A stretch of 64,000 nt of DNA, taken from NCBI RefSeq assembly GCF_007565055.1, contig NC_044556.1:133833808-133897807 (forward strand). The letters run 5' to 3'. Positions 12,095 through 23,715 of the stretch are shown piece by piece. This DNA comes from Rhinopithecus roxellana. Taxonomy: Eukaryota; Chordata; Mammalia; Primates; Cercopithecidae. Both the position numbers and the translations under genes were made by a program. Within the stretch, counting starts at the first letter, position 1. Each line of letters begins with the position of its first letter. The notes beneath the pieces were generated by a model that saw only the letters and a list, made by a program, of their open reading frames with translations, was not told where the DNA came from and did no database searches.

Positions 12095-12414
12095 ACCTCC
12101 CTTACTTTAGATCCAGGAGCAGTATGTATCATTCAGTACTTTATGCACAGTACATGTTCTGTTGAGGTCACTAAAATAGTTATTTACCTGGCCCTTGACA
12201 GAGGATTCTTTGAGGGATTATGGGATTACATAAAATAAAACAAAAACATATCTCATGTTTCCAAGGAACATACACACAGTATATTATAATATTAAAACAA
12301 ATTAGTGCTCAAGAAGAGAAGATGTACTGCTATTCTTATTTAGGAAAAATATACAGTATTAGCTTATTTGGCATGTGTGTGAACTAGGGGGGCATGTCCA
12401 GGATTCTTTTTAAT

Positions 12415-13120
12415 CTGTGATCCCTCTAACTCTCCCATTCTGTCTTCTCTGCTTCGATTGCTCTCTTCCCCTACCCACTCCTTCCTCTACTACTTCTGAT
12501 TAATTCTACCTCATCTTTTGGATGTCACCTTAGAGATTGTTTTCTTTGGGAAGTCTTTCTTGAATTCTATGGGCTTAGCCTGTATACTCTTAGCTTTTCT
12601 TTCAACATTTATCATATGGTAGTGTAAGTGCTTTGTCTGTTTCTCTCTTTAATCCATTAGCACCATGAGGCAGGTACTATGTCTGTCATGTTGAAAGTTA
12701 GTTCTACTGGCTGGGTGCAGTGACTCATGCCTGTAATCCCATCACTTTGGGAGGCTGAGGTGGTGGATCATCTGAGATCAGGAGTTCGAGACCAGCCTGG
12801 CCAACATAGCGAAACCCTATCTCTATTAAAAATGCAAAAAAAAAAAAAAAAAAAAAATTAGCTGGGCGTGATGGCAGGCACCTGTAATCCCAGCTATTTG
12901 GGAGGCTGAGGCAGGAGAATTTCTTGAACCCGGGAAGTGGAGGTTGTAGTGAGCCCAGACTGTGTCATTGCACTCTAGCCCAGGCAACAAGAGTGAAACT
13001 CTGTCTCAAAAAACAAAAAAACCCAGAAAAACAAAAAACAGTAACAACAACAAAAAGTTCTACCATGTGTAGCGCAGTGTTTGGTATATAGTGGTCACAA
13101 AATAAATATTCATTACATAA
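12415..13120 (+). mobile_element. L2 LINE 3' fragment, sense, split by an Alu
   Basis: L2 phrases run from about 12,415 to 12,707 (CTCTCTTTAATCCATTAGCACCATGAGGCAGG). They resume after the Alu at about 13,056-13,120 (GCGCAGTGTTTGGTATATAGTGG). The Alu duplicated AGTTCTAC at its target. Confidence 0.85.
12709..13055 (+). mobile_element. AluS element, sense
   Basis: A full-length Alu with an expanded A-run in the middle linker (about 12,836-12,857) and an A-rich tail interrupted by C. The direct repeat AGTTCTAC at 12,700-12,707 and 13,056-13,063 marks its insertion into L2. Confidence 0.95.
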
Positions 13121-13384
13121 TTAGTAGGCAAAGACCAGAGCAATTTGGAATCAGAGTACATCAGAGTAAGTCTTGTGATGTTATTATAAGCAAGGCTTTG
13201 GCTAAATGGCTCCTTTACCTCTACTGATTTCTGTTCTATTTAACCAGGTATATTAATTGGAATATAGGTTTGGCTGCTTGTCACAGATTTATGCCAGTTT
13301 AAACAAGAAGGAATTTTCTTTGTCACAAAACAATCCAGAGATAGGCAGTCATGGACTGGTGTGGCAGCTTTGTTCTTTGGGATA

Positions 13385-13464
13385 TTAGGTTGGTGGAAAA
13401 GTAATTGCATTTTTAGCCATTAAAAGTGATAGCAAAAATCGCAATTACATTTGCACCAATCTAA
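13385..13464 (+). mobile_element. MADE1 (mariner-derived MITE), full length
   Basis: An exact 80-base MADE1-like palindrome, TTAGGTTGGTGGAAAAG to TTTGCACCAATCTAA, is flanked by the expected TA duplication. It could fold into a miR-548-type hairpin. Confidence 0.95.
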
Positions 13465-13486
13465 TAGTCAGAAGCAGGCTTTTCCT

Positions 13487-13777
13487 TTTTTTTTTTTTTT
13501 TTTTTTTTTTGCCCAGGCTGGAGTGTAGTGGCATGATCTTGGCTCACTGAAACCTCCACCTCCCGGGTTCAAGCGATCCTCCTGCCTCAGCCTCCCGAGT
13601 AGCTGGGATTACAGGCGCCTGCCACCACACCCAGCTAATTAAAAAAAATTTTTTTTGGTAGAGGTGGGGTTTCACCATGTTGGTCACAGCTAGTCTCGAA
13701 CTCCTGACATCAAGTGATGCACCTGCCTCAGCCTCCCAAAGTGTTGGGATTAGAGGCGTGAGCCACTGTGCCCAGCC
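13487..13777 (-). mobile_element. AluS element, antisense
   Basis: Poly(T) of about 25 bases is followed by both Alu arms in reverse. The middle linker carries an odd AAAAAAAATTTTTTTT palindrome at about 13,641-13,656. Confidence 0.94.
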
Positions 13778-13870
13778 TCCAAGCTTTTGCTATCTTGATG
13801 CTCCAACGTCCTGTGATGATGCCCTCATTCCCATGGTTCACAGACATGACACAATCCCAGTAGGTCCACT

Positions 13871-14459
13871 TTTGTCCTGGAATCCTTGGAACCTACACCC
13901 AAAGCCAATTTAATTTCTTTTGGGTACCTGAACTGATTTGAGGACCTTCTGGACCCTGTAATGCAGCTTGATTCTGGTATGGATTTATAGAATTAATCAA
14001 ATTGGACAATTTCTCACTGCTTGTCTAATCCACGCCTTACCCTCAAGCCTTCTCAAGTGGGAAAGACTAATAACTTAGCCTTAGTTAGGTATATATGATA
14101 AGAATGCCAGCTGGTTCTTATGCCAAGGTCAAGCAGCCTTCAACCAGGGTGGTATGGTTTCCTGAGGCACAGGATACCCTAAGTTAACAGAAAGGCATTC
14201 TAACAACTTATAAAAGAGAAATTTCTTGGAACAATGTTAACTATATTACCTATTTAGCTATCAGGAAAAGTATATTACTTGTTTGGCTATAAAGTTGCCA
14301 CAAAATACCATTGCACCATTATTTCTTTACAATACCTTTCTGTTGGGTTTATGTTATTCTGGAAATAAGTCATTAATTCTTATGATAGAAGTTTGAAATG
14401 AAGGCCAACCCACTCTATCAGTTCTCCCCTCCCACGATATATACACACATAGCACAGAC
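13871..14459. other. Non-coding stretch, nothing recognised
   Basis: No repeat family, exon or RNA gene was recognised between the old repeat and the alternating purine-pyrimidine tract. Confidence 0.5.
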
Positions 14460-14509
14460 CACATATATATGTGCGCACGCACGCACGCACACACACACAC
14501 ACACACACA
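14460..14509. repeat. Alternating purine-pyrimidine microsatellite (TA/TG/CG/CA)
   Basis: Fifty bases alternate pyrimidine and purine without a break: (TA)n, then TGTGCGCACGCACGCACG, then (CA)n. Such composite tracts are classic Z-DNA formers. The CG-containing middle makes this more prone than a plain CA repeat. Confidence 0.95.
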
Positions 14510-15984
14510 ATCTCTGGAGGGAAGGAGAGAAGAGAGAGGAAATGGGAGAAGCATCAGGGTAGGGGTGAGAGCTGGGTGCAGCTTTCTAGACCTTTAGCTA
14601 TTCACTCATCTAGAAGAAGCTGAATAAACGAAAGTAACTACTCCTTCCCTTCACCCTCCCCAAACTAAACATTTTCATTCTGTAGACCTCACTTTGTGTA
14701 CTAGACAAAACAGGATCAGTGTGGGTCATTATGAGATGATTCTGCCAGTTTAATAGGAAAATAACAGAAACCAAAGATCTGTCTAAATTTGTTCTTGGCA
14801 AAGGCAACATATGAGATATTTTCTGATTTTTAAAAAGATGTTATCTAATTGATATACAATCCACAGTTGATTTTCTGAAGTGGTAAAATTCCCTTTTCTT
14901 TGTGTTTTGGTGTGTCTCTGTGTGAGTAGTTATATTTGTAGAATTTTGGTTAATTTTTGCTACAATTATATTTCCATTATATATGTTTTTTTTTTTCTTT
15001 CCACCTTCTCAAAAGTTCTCCTTTAAAGCAGAAACTTTCCATTCTTGGTTTCATCCAAAAGACAAATATTTCTGGGAAAACACTGTGTTTAAGCTATTCA
15101 GCAATTCTAGTGTTATGTAACTGACCACACTAAGACTTCCAATTAACTTCGGTTGTGTTTTATTGAAGAGTGTCATAGAACAGAATAACTGGTGATAATT
15201 TTTTAAAAACTTTTGTATGTTTTTAAACAGGGAAAGCTCTCTTAAAATATATGCATCATCTTTTGATAAGTGTAGGAGGTAAATCTCCTGCCTGAAGTAT
15301 TCTAAAGTCCATTGACTGTATTCCAAGACTGATGCTAATGTGTCTGACATTGCAGCATTAATTTTCATAACTCAAGTTCTTCTTGCTCTTCTTTCCCTCT
15401 TGCTCGTTTCCCTGATTATTTTTGTTTTTTCCTTCCTCAATGATGGGTGCATATTGAGACTCTTTTTAGCCTGCTCATTTTCCAAGTAAGAATCATGTGA
15501 ATTCATGGTTTCAAATAATTTCTCATGTATATGTATGTACTAACTTACAAGTCGCTTTCTTCAGTTTTTAGTCTTTATCTCTCCTTTCTACCACTCTTCA
15601 ATATATCCAATTTCTTTATCCCCAGAACTGAACTGATATTTTTTCCCAAAGCCTTATACCTTCTCATTTTCTCTTTATTTTTATGTCCTCGCCACAATCT
15701 CAGTGTCCTAGTCTTAAAACCTTGCAGTTTTTTGGTGTTTTTTGTTTGTTTGTTTTGCTTTACTCTGTCATTTACTTGCAACATGCTGCCTATTATCAAG
15801 TTGTAACATTTATTTTTCCTAAATATCACTCAGATTCATTTCTTTATTTCAATGTAAGGGTTATTATATTGCCTCGTTCAGCCTAGGTGTTAATTATTTG
15901 GTGTATACATTGCTGTAATATCCTCTCCTATGTCCTTTCTCCACTCTAAGCTAACCTATGGATAAGTATTAGAATCATCTTGTT
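14510..15984. other. Non-coding AT-rich stretch, nothing recognised
   Basis: AT-rich sequence with several T-runs and no recognisable gene or repeat family. Frames of up to about 105 codons have no familiar motif and are consistent with chance. Confidence 0.5.
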
Positions 15985-18202
15985 CACAGATGAGGATACT
16001 CATTTTCACCACTTTTATTCAACATGGTAGTGGAAGTCCCAGCGAGAACAATCAGGCAAGAGAAATAAATAAGAGGAACCAAACTGGAAAAGAGGAAGTC
16101 AGATTCTCCCTCTTTGCAGGCAACATGATCTTATATATACATAAACCTAAAGACTCCACCAAAAAAGAATTCTTAGAACTGATAAGGGAATTCAGTAAAG
16201 TTTCAGGATACAAAATCAACATACAAAAATCAGTTGTATCTCTATATGCCAATAATGAACTAGCTGAAAAAGAAATAAAGCAATCCCATTTATGATAGCT
16301 ATGAAAAATACCTAGGAATAAATTTAATGAAGGAGGTGAAAGATCTCTGCAATGAAAATTACAAAATACTGATGACAGAAATTGAAGAGAGAACACAAAC
16401 AAAGGAAAGACATTCCATGCTCATGTATTGGAAGAATTAATATTGTTAAAATAATAATACTACCCAAAGCAATGTATAGATTCAATGCAATCCCTACCAA
16501 AATACCAATTTTCTTCACAGAAATAGAAAAAGCAATCCTAAAATTTGTATGTAACAACAAAAGAGCCAGAATAGCCAAAGCACAAAGAACAAAGCTGGAG
16601 GCCTTACACTACCTGACTTTGAAATATACTACAAAGCTATAGTAACCAAAACAGCATGGTATTTGTTTTAAAACAGACATATACACCAACGAAACAGAAT
16701 AGAGAAATCAGAAACAAATCCATATCCCTACAGCCAACTGGCTTTTGATAAAAGCACCAAGAACATACAATGGGGAAAGGATACTGTCTTCAGTACTATG
16801 CCATGAAAACTGGATGTTCATATGCAGAAGAATGAAACTAGACCACATCTCTCACCATGTATAAAAATCAACTTCAAGTGGATTAAAGACTTAAACATAA
16901 GACCTAAGACTATAAAACTACCAGAAATGCTTTAGGACATTAGTCTGGGCAAAGATTTTATGGCTAAGACCTCAAAAGCACAGGCAACAGAAACAAAAAT
17001 AGGTAAGTGGGACTAGATTAAACTAAAAACCTGTACAGGAAAAAAAAAAAAAGAAATCCACAGAGTGAAGAGACAACCTGTAGAATGTGAGAAAATATTT
17101 GCAGACTATTCGTCTGACAAAGGACTAATATCCAGAATATATAAGGAACTCAAACAACTCAACAGGAAAAAACAAAACAAAACGATTCCATTGAAAAGTG
17201 GGCAAAGGATCTGAATAGACATTCCTCAAAAAAAGACATACAAATCACCAACAGGTATATGAAAAAAAATGCTCAATATCACTAATCATCAAGGAAATAC
17301 AAATAAAAAAGAATGACTTATCAAAAAGACAAAAAATAACAAATGCTTGTGAGGATGCAGAGGAAAAGAAACTCTAATACAGTGTAATGGAAGTGTAATT
17401 AGTATAACCATTATGGAAAACAGCATGGAGTTTGTAAAATAAATAAATAAGTAAATAAAATAAAAATAAAAAAAGAACTACCATGCAATTGAGCAATGTC
17501 ACTACTGGGTATTTATCCAAAGGAAAGGAAATCAGTATATCAAAGGAAATTAGTATATCAAAGGGCTACCTGCACCTCCATGTGTATTTCAGCACTATTC
17601 ATAATAGCCACGATATAGAATCAACCTAAGTGTACATCATTGGATGAATGGGTAAAGAAAATGTGGACACACACACACAAACACGAATAATATTCAGCCA
17701 TAAGAAATGAAATTCTGTTATTTGCAGCTATGTGGATGGAACTAGAGGTCAGTATGTTAAGTGAAATGAGCCAGGCACAGAAAGACAAATATTGCATGTT
17801 CTCACTCATGTGGGAGCTAAAAAAAAGTTAATCTCATGGAAGAGAGTAGAATGATGGTTACCAGAGAGGCTGGGAAAGGTGGAGAGGGGAATGAAGAAGA
17901 GATTGGTTAATAGGTGCAAAAGTACAGTTGGAAGGATTAAGTTCTAGTGTTTGATAACACAGTAGGGTGACTATAGTTAATATAGTCACAGTTTGATAAC
18001 ACAGTAGGGTGACTATAGGGTGCCCAGTAATTTATTGTATATTTCCAAATAGCTAAAAGATTATTTGAAATGTTGCCAACAGAAATAAATGTTAAATGTT
18101 TGAAATGATGGATATCCTAATTATCCTGATTTGCTCACTGCACATTGTATGCATGTATCGAACTATCATATGTACCTCATAAATATGTATCAATAAAAAC
18201 GT
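15985..18202 (+). mobile_element. L1 LINE (L1MA-like), 5'-truncated, sense
   Basis: The 5' end lies within the reverse transcriptase part of ORF2. Frames encode LIQHGSGSPS, then SLFAGNMILYI, then FSKVSGYKINIQKS, and further on AIPTKIPIFFTEIEKAILKF. The metal-binding FADD motif reads FAGN, and the frame is broken many times. The 3' UTR ends with ATGTACCTCATAAATATG followed by ATCAATAAAAA, typical of L1MA. A 27-base segment is duplicated in the 3' UTR. Confidence 0.95.
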
Positions 18203-18389
18203 CCTCTTGTTCACACTGTTCATTTATCTTTCAAGAAAAATTTTTAAAAATCCTGTCACCTGGCTACTTTATTCACACCTTGTTTACCTGAACTATATGG
18301 TCCACTTCTCCAAAATATCATCTCTTTCTATCTCCTTTGAATATGCCATTTGGAAGACTCCTCTTTCTTCCTCCCCAAACATATTTCTG

Positions 18390-18662
18390 TATTTCTTCAA
18401 AGGTAGTGGTTAACACAGCCTTAATAATAGCTGAAATTACCTGGTCCTTTAAGAGTGAGCACTACCTGACTCATTTTCTCAGTGTCTCAGGGCCACATTG
18501 TTAGTCTGCCCTGCTCTCTTAATCTGTACTTGCTGATGTGTGGCTTTGTAACATCATGTAGTCATTTACCTTATGCCTTTTCTCTGCTTTTAGAGTACAA
18601 GCAACTTTAAGGTAGAGACAATATCTAAGATTTATTTATATCATTCAGCTATAATTACTAAG
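18390..18662 (+). mobile_element. Probable L2 3' fragment, sense
   Basis: CTCTGCTTTTAGAGTACAAGCAACTTTAAGG and the following ATCTAAGATTTATTTATATC resemble the L2 'agactgtgagctccttgag' region. It is strongly diverged. Confidence 0.45.
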
Positions 18663-18672
18663 CACTTGCTGA

Positions 18673-18800
18673 TTTTGTTTTTATGAGACAGGATCTTGCT
18701 GCATTGCCCAGGCTGGTGTTGAATTCCTGGGCTCAAGTGATCCTCCTGCCTCAGCTTCCCAAAGTGCTGGGATTACAGGCATGAGCCATCATGCCCAGCC
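18673..18800 (-). mobile_element. Free left Alu monomer (FLAM/FAM), antisense
   Basis: Only one Alu arm is present: GAGACAGGATCTTGCTGC to GAGCCATCATGCCCAGCC in reverse, with a TTTTGTTTTT start. The size (about 128 bp) and lack of a second arm fit a fossil monomer older than dimeric Alu. Confidence 0.85.
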
Positions 18801-18837
18801 ACGCTTACTGAATTTATAGCATGGTATCTATCTACAT

Positions 18838-19440
18838 CAAATTATTTATTGAGCATCTGCTATGTGGTAGGCACAGTGTGAGGTGCTAGAAATACAGTGA
18901 TGAGAAAAAACTGACATTACCCATGCTTTGATAGAGTGTACAGTCTAATGGGAGAAACAGGAGAAACAGATATTTATCAAATAATCATACAATTAGGTGT
19001 AAAATTACAACTGTGATAGAGCTACAAAGAAAGGAATATGGTACCATGAGAGCACATAATAGGGGTATTTAACTGAGGTGGGAGAGGAGAACAGGGAAGA
19101 ATGTCCCAAAGATGGAGAACCATACGAGCAAAGGCTCTGTAAAGGGAGGGAGCCAGATATGTTCAAGACATTGAAAGAAGACTGGGGTGGCCGCAGCCCA
19201 AAGAGTATAGGTAGATGAGTGGAAGGAAGCTGGAGAGGTAGGCAAGGGCCAACCTGGGCAAGACCCTATGGCATGTGAAAAGGCTTTAGGTTTCTATACT
19301 TAGCAATGAGGAGCCACTGGAGGGATTTAAGTACAGGAAAGGATAGTATGGGGTTTTGAAAAGATCACTGTGGTCAATGTGTGGAGGATAAATTGAAGTG
19401 GGCAAGAAAATCAAGCATGGTGTTTTTCTATGTTGTGTAG
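18838..19440 (-). mobile_element. L2 LINE, antisense
   Basis: The + strand reads as the reverse complement of the L2 3' end: ATTTATTGAGCATCTGCTATG, GTGTACAGTCTAATGGG, then GAGGAGCCACTGGAGGGATTT and TGAAAAGATCACTGTGG. The order matches L2 from its 3' end into the degraded ORF2. Confidence 0.85.
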
Positions 19441-19699
19441 CAACTCAGTAAATGTTGCTCATTGACTGGACAGTGTGTGGGGCTTATAATTCTTGCTGTA
19501 ATCTCTGTATCATGGCATTTGGCTTCAAGCTAAAGAACCTTGAGCTACTCAAAATATGGGTCTAATTTTTAACATAGTCTCCTAAGCATTTGCAATTCAT
19601 TGACCTAACATGTAGTAGTAACGGATAATAATAATGATGATGATAGACAACATTATCTAGTATCTAGAGTTTAGTATCTAGTGTCTAGATAATAGAAAA

Positions 19700-20225
19700 C
19701 ATTATGTATGCTGCTGGGCACTGTACTAAAGGCATGCTGTGAATTATCTCAATTAATTCCTGCTATAAGCCAGTGAGGAAGGTGTTTGTATTCCTATTTT
19801 TTTTTTTTTTTTTTTTTTTTTGAGATGGAGTCTCGCTCTGTCACCAGGCTGGAGTACAGTGGTGCGATCTCGGCTCATTGCAACCTCCGCCTCCTGGGTT
19901 CAAGCAATTCTTCTGCCTCAGCTTCCCGAGTAGCTGAGACTACAGGTGTGTGCCACCACACCCCGCTAATTTTTGTATTTTTAGTAGAGACAGGTTTTCA
20001 CCATGTTGGCCAGTATGGTCTTGATCTTTTGACCTTGTGATCCACCCACTTGGCCTCCCAAAGTGTTGGGATTACAGGCTCGAGCTACTGTGCCCGGCTT
20101 GTATCCCTATTTTCTTAATAATAGGCTTAGAGGTGTTAAAGACCTTGCCTCAGAGAGAAGTGTTGGGTCTAGGACTCAAATCTAGTTGTCTCTAACTGCA
20201 GAGCCTTTACTCTTAGCTACTTTGT
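19700..20225 (-). mobile_element. MIR SINE, antisense, split by an Alu
   Basis: The left part is TGGGCACTGTACTAAAGGC and the right part is AGGACTCAAATCTAGTTGTC with AACTGCAGAGCC, the reverse complement of MIR. An Alu lies between them. Confidence 0.75.
19797..20098 (-). mobile_element. AluS element, antisense
   Basis: A full-length reverse Alu with a T-run of about 25. TGTATTCCTATTTT precedes it and TGTATCCCTATTTT follows it, a 14-base target duplication with one change. Confidence 0.96.
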
Positions 20226-20613
20226 TATAGAAGTTCTAGTTTATCTTGGTTTTCAGTACCATTTCAATACCACTATTATGAAAAAGGAGATTGCTTCAGT
20301 CCCACAAAAAGATATGATTTGACTAATTGCCCAGTAACTCCTTCCTCAATCTTGGTCAAAGTCTTCATGGCATCAGCTCACCCAGCTCCCATTCTGCAGA
20401 TATTTTACTATATATCACACAACGTGGCATTATTTCTGAGTTGATGGTTGTATGTTTTGATATTTTCAACCATGTGAACAAATTTCTGGTGGGCTGTCCT
20501 TTTTTTCTTTTACAGAAATATATAATTAGATGAGGTAATAATGCTCATTAGTCCAAGTTACAAATAGTATTTCAGTATCCAGCTTCCTCCTCAGGAGAGC
20601 ATCATCAACGATT
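20226..20613. other. Non-coding stretch, nothing recognised
   Basis: No gene or repeat was recognised between the split MIR and the next Alu. Confidence 0.5.
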
Positions 20614-20633
20614 AAGAATAATTGCCAACAATT

Positions 20634-20914
20634 GGCCAGGCGTGGTGGCTCACGCCTGTAATACTAGCACTTTGGGAGGCTGAGGCGGGTGGATCACTGG
20701 AGGTCAGGAGTTTGAGACCAGCCTGGCCAACATGGTGAAACCCTGTTTCTACAAAAAATACAAAATTAGCCAGGCGTGGTGGTGGGCGCCTGTGATCCCA
20801 GCTACTTGGGAGGCTGAAGCAGGAGAATCGCTTGAATCTAGGAGGTGGCGGTTGCAGTGAGCTGGTATAGTGCCACAGCACTCCAGCCTAGGTGAGAGAG
20901 CAAGACTCCATCTC

Positions 20915-20941
<27 letters not shown>
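20634..20941 (+). mobile_element. AluS element, sense
   Basis: A full-length Alu with a pure A tail. A perfect 20-base target duplication (AAGAATAATTGCCAACAATT) lies at 20,614-20,633 and 20,942-20,961, which marks a fairly recent and undisturbed insertion. Confidence 0.97.
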
Positions 20942-20945
<4 letters not shown>

Positions 20946-20961
20946 ATAATTGCCAACAATT

Positions 20962-21964
20962 GGTGAATTATTAGTTGAAAAATGTTTGCCATCATGGCCC
21001 GAGGAGCTCTCTGCCTTTGGCCTACCATCTGTTGAGTGCTATTTGCTTGTTTCTTCTGTCTTCGTTTTCTATACCTTAGGGCAGCCTCCTTCTTTCGTTG
21101 TAAAAGGTCTGCCTAAAATGGACTTGTAATTTGCTTGCCTAAATATAAAAATGTAATAACAGAGCATTGAGAATTTTAAACTCATACCTTATAGTATTTA
21201 TGTGATAACTAACAAAATCAACTGGGTCCTTCAGAAAATGGAAGCAACTGCTTACTGGTTAAGGAGTTTTCAGAGGCCTGGTCATCTTCAACCAAACATG
21301 ACTGGCTCTTTACCCTTTGCAAAGGAAGGTTGAAACTTCGAGGAAAAAGCAGGTGAAACCACAGTTATCATAGCTAGGAACAACTATAGCAGAATGCCCA
21401 ACTGATAATGGAAAACTGAAGATGGAAAGTTGATTGGTAAGGAACGCAGCCTGCAAACCTAGGGAGAAGCATTTCATAGGGACATTGGAAGAACTAAATA
21501 CCTTGTGTTTTGACAATGCTTTCATATTGCTGGAGGAAGGAATCAAGAAGTACCAGATTTATTTGCTTATGTCCTCCTCCAAAAGTTTTTATGGATCTAT
21601 AATCTTTATTATAGTTTATGAGTAAAATATTGCAAAAGGACAATTATCAGTTTTGTTCAAAGGTCCACTACCAGTGAGTGGGAGAAGTTTCACATTAGTC
21701 TGCTTAGGTAGTGGTTATAGGTAAACAGAGGCAATTTGTGCTCAGTAGTACTAAGGTGTGGAATGGAAATCCTGCCCTCTTACTTATTTATTTTTCTTCG
21801 CATGGTTATTATTATTATTATTGCCCTCTCAGGACTGCTTTCTTCTAAACTTTTGACTGGGCATAGGACATTACAGTGCAGCCTTGAGTTTGAGGATGAC
21901 AAAGCCAAGGCCTTCTCATTTCTTACCATTTTATGTTGATATTGCCATCTCCAAGGCAAGTTTT
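20962..21964. other. Non-coding stretch, nothing recognised
   Basis: Unassigned sequence with a short (TTA)n near 21,807-21,822. Frames of up to 78 codons show no familiar motif. Confidence 0.5.
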
Positions 21965-23341
21965 TTTAAAAAACAACTTTACTGAGGTATGACTGAGATG
22001 TAGAATGCTGTACATATTTCATGTATACAACTTGATGAGTTTGGGGATAAGTATACTCCCATGAAACCATCACCACCATCAAAGCCATAGACATATCATC
22101 ACCTCCCAAAGCTTCCTCCTTTCTCCTTTATTATTATTAGTATCATATTCTTACTATTTGTGTGTGTATGTGAAGAACACTTAAATAGAAGATCTACCCT
22201 CTTGGAAAATTTTGAGTATATTGTATAGTATTGGTAGCTATTAGGCACTGTGTTATAGACCTGTAGTAGATCCCTAGAAGGTTTTCATCTTGTATAATTG
22301 AAACTTGGCACCCTTTGACCATCATCACCACATTTCTCTCACCCCCTTAGCCTGCCAATCACCATGCTACTCTGCTTCTATGAGCTTGACTATTTTAGAT
22401 TCCACATGTGAGACCATACAGTATTTGTCTTTCTGTGTTTGGTGTATTTCACTTAGTATGTCTTCCAGGTCCATTTATGTAGCCACAGATGGCAGGATTT
22501 CCCGGTTTTTTTTTTTTTTTTTTTTTTTTTTTGGACGAACTCTTGCTCTGTCACCCAGGCTGGAGTGAAGTGGCACAATCTCGGCTCACTGCAAGCTCTG
22601 CCTCCCGGGTTCACCATTCTCCTGCCTTAGCCTCCCAAGTAGCTGTGATTACAGGCACCTGCCACTACGCCTGGCTAATTTTTTGTATTTTTAGTAGAGG
22701 CAGGATTTCACCGTGTTAGCTAGGATGGTCTCCATCTGCTGACCTCATGATCCGCCCACCTCGGCCTCCCAAAGTGCTGGGATTACAGGCGTGAGCCACC
22801 GCGCTTGGCTATTATTCATCCTTTCTTAAGGCTGAATAATAATTGTATCTGCAATATTTTGACTATTGTGAATAATGCTGCAATTAATATGGGAGTGCAC
22901 ATATCTCTTTGAGATACTGATTTAAATTCTTTTGGATAAATACCCAGAACTAGAATTCTGGATCATATGGTAGTTCTATTTTTAAGTTTTAAGGAATCAC
23001 CATACTGTTTTCCATAGTAGCCATACCAATTTACTTTCCCAACAACAGCGTATCAAGGTTCCCTTTTGTCTGCATCCTCACCAGCACTTATCATTTGTTT
23101 TTTGATAATGGCCATCCCCACAGGTATGAGGTGGTATCTCATTCTGGTTTTGTTGCATTTTCCTGATGATTAGTGATAGTAAGCATCTTTTCATACTCTT
23201 GTTGGCCATTTGTCAGTCTTCTTTGGAAAATTGTCTGTTCAAGTCCCCTGTCCCATTTTTAAAATCAGGTTGGTTAGTTTGCTATTGAGTTGTATGCGTT
23301 CTTTATATATTTTGGATATTAACCACTTATCAGATATATGG
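21965..23341 (-). mobile_element. L1M LINE 3' portion, antisense, split by an Alu
   Basis: The + strand gives the reverse complement of an L1 3' UTR and the end of ORF2: ACTTTACTGAGGTATGACTG, GACTATTGTGAATAATGCTG, then AGTTTGCTATTGAGTTGTATG. It is interrupted by the AluY at 22,506-22,809 and stops abruptly near 23,341, the 5' truncation point. Confidence 0.92.
22506..22809 (-). mobile_element. AluY-like element, antisense
   Basis: A full-length reverse Alu with a T-run of 27, GCAAGCTCTGCCTCCCGGGTTCACCATTCTCC in two-part AluY form, and GATCCGCCCACCTCGGCC. It lacks the GGCTTGAGCC change of the monkey AluYR copies, so it belongs to an earlier AluY wave. Confidence 0.92.
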
Positions 23342-23554
23342 TTTTTAAGACAAGTTTTTATTACATACTTATTTCGAAGTACAGTGTCCATTATACTTTC
23401 ACTGTCCTTACTTTTCTGTTATGCAATATAATATCTTACCCAGGCAAAAGTATAAAGAACACTCAGGTTACAAACCAAAAGCAGTAAACAGATACAAAAT
23501 TACATTAAAGGGAAATGGTGTGAGAGTAGAGCGAGGAGATACATTTTTATTCAA

Positions 23555-23715
23555 TGCCTCCTATGTTTCAAGCACTATCAGAAACTTCATGTAGTATATC
23601 TCATTTAATCCTCATGATAAGCATGACAAGAGACAAATGAGGAAAATAAGGCTGTGAGAAGTGAGGGTCAGACTCTTGGTTGGCAAGTCATCTAGAGCTA
23701 GAATTTAAACTCATA
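23555..23715 (-). mobile_element. MIR SINE, antisense
   Basis: ATCTCATTTAATCCTCATGATAAGC, then AATGAGGAAAATAAGGCTGTG and CTAGAATTTAAACTCA are the reverse complement of the MIR core and flanks. Confidence 0.8.

Larger units (their letters stand above)
13255..13870 (+). mobile_element. Old interspersed repeat carrying MADE1 and Alu insertions
   Basis: Outside the two younger elements, fragments read AGGCAGTCATGGACTGGTGTGG, then CTATCTTGATGCTCCAACGTCC and TCATTCCCATGGTTCA. They form one ancient repeat of a family I do not name. It was interrupted first by MADE1 and then by an Alu. Confidence 0.45.

Noticed and set aside
14460..14509. CRISPR-like regular repetition
   Set aside because: A simple dinucleotide microsatellite without spacers. 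The genome is primate, so no CRISPR array is expected and none is present.
15990..16295. 101-codon + strand frame
   Set aside because: A fragment of L1 ORF2 with a lost catalytic motif; annotated as part of the L1, not as a gene.
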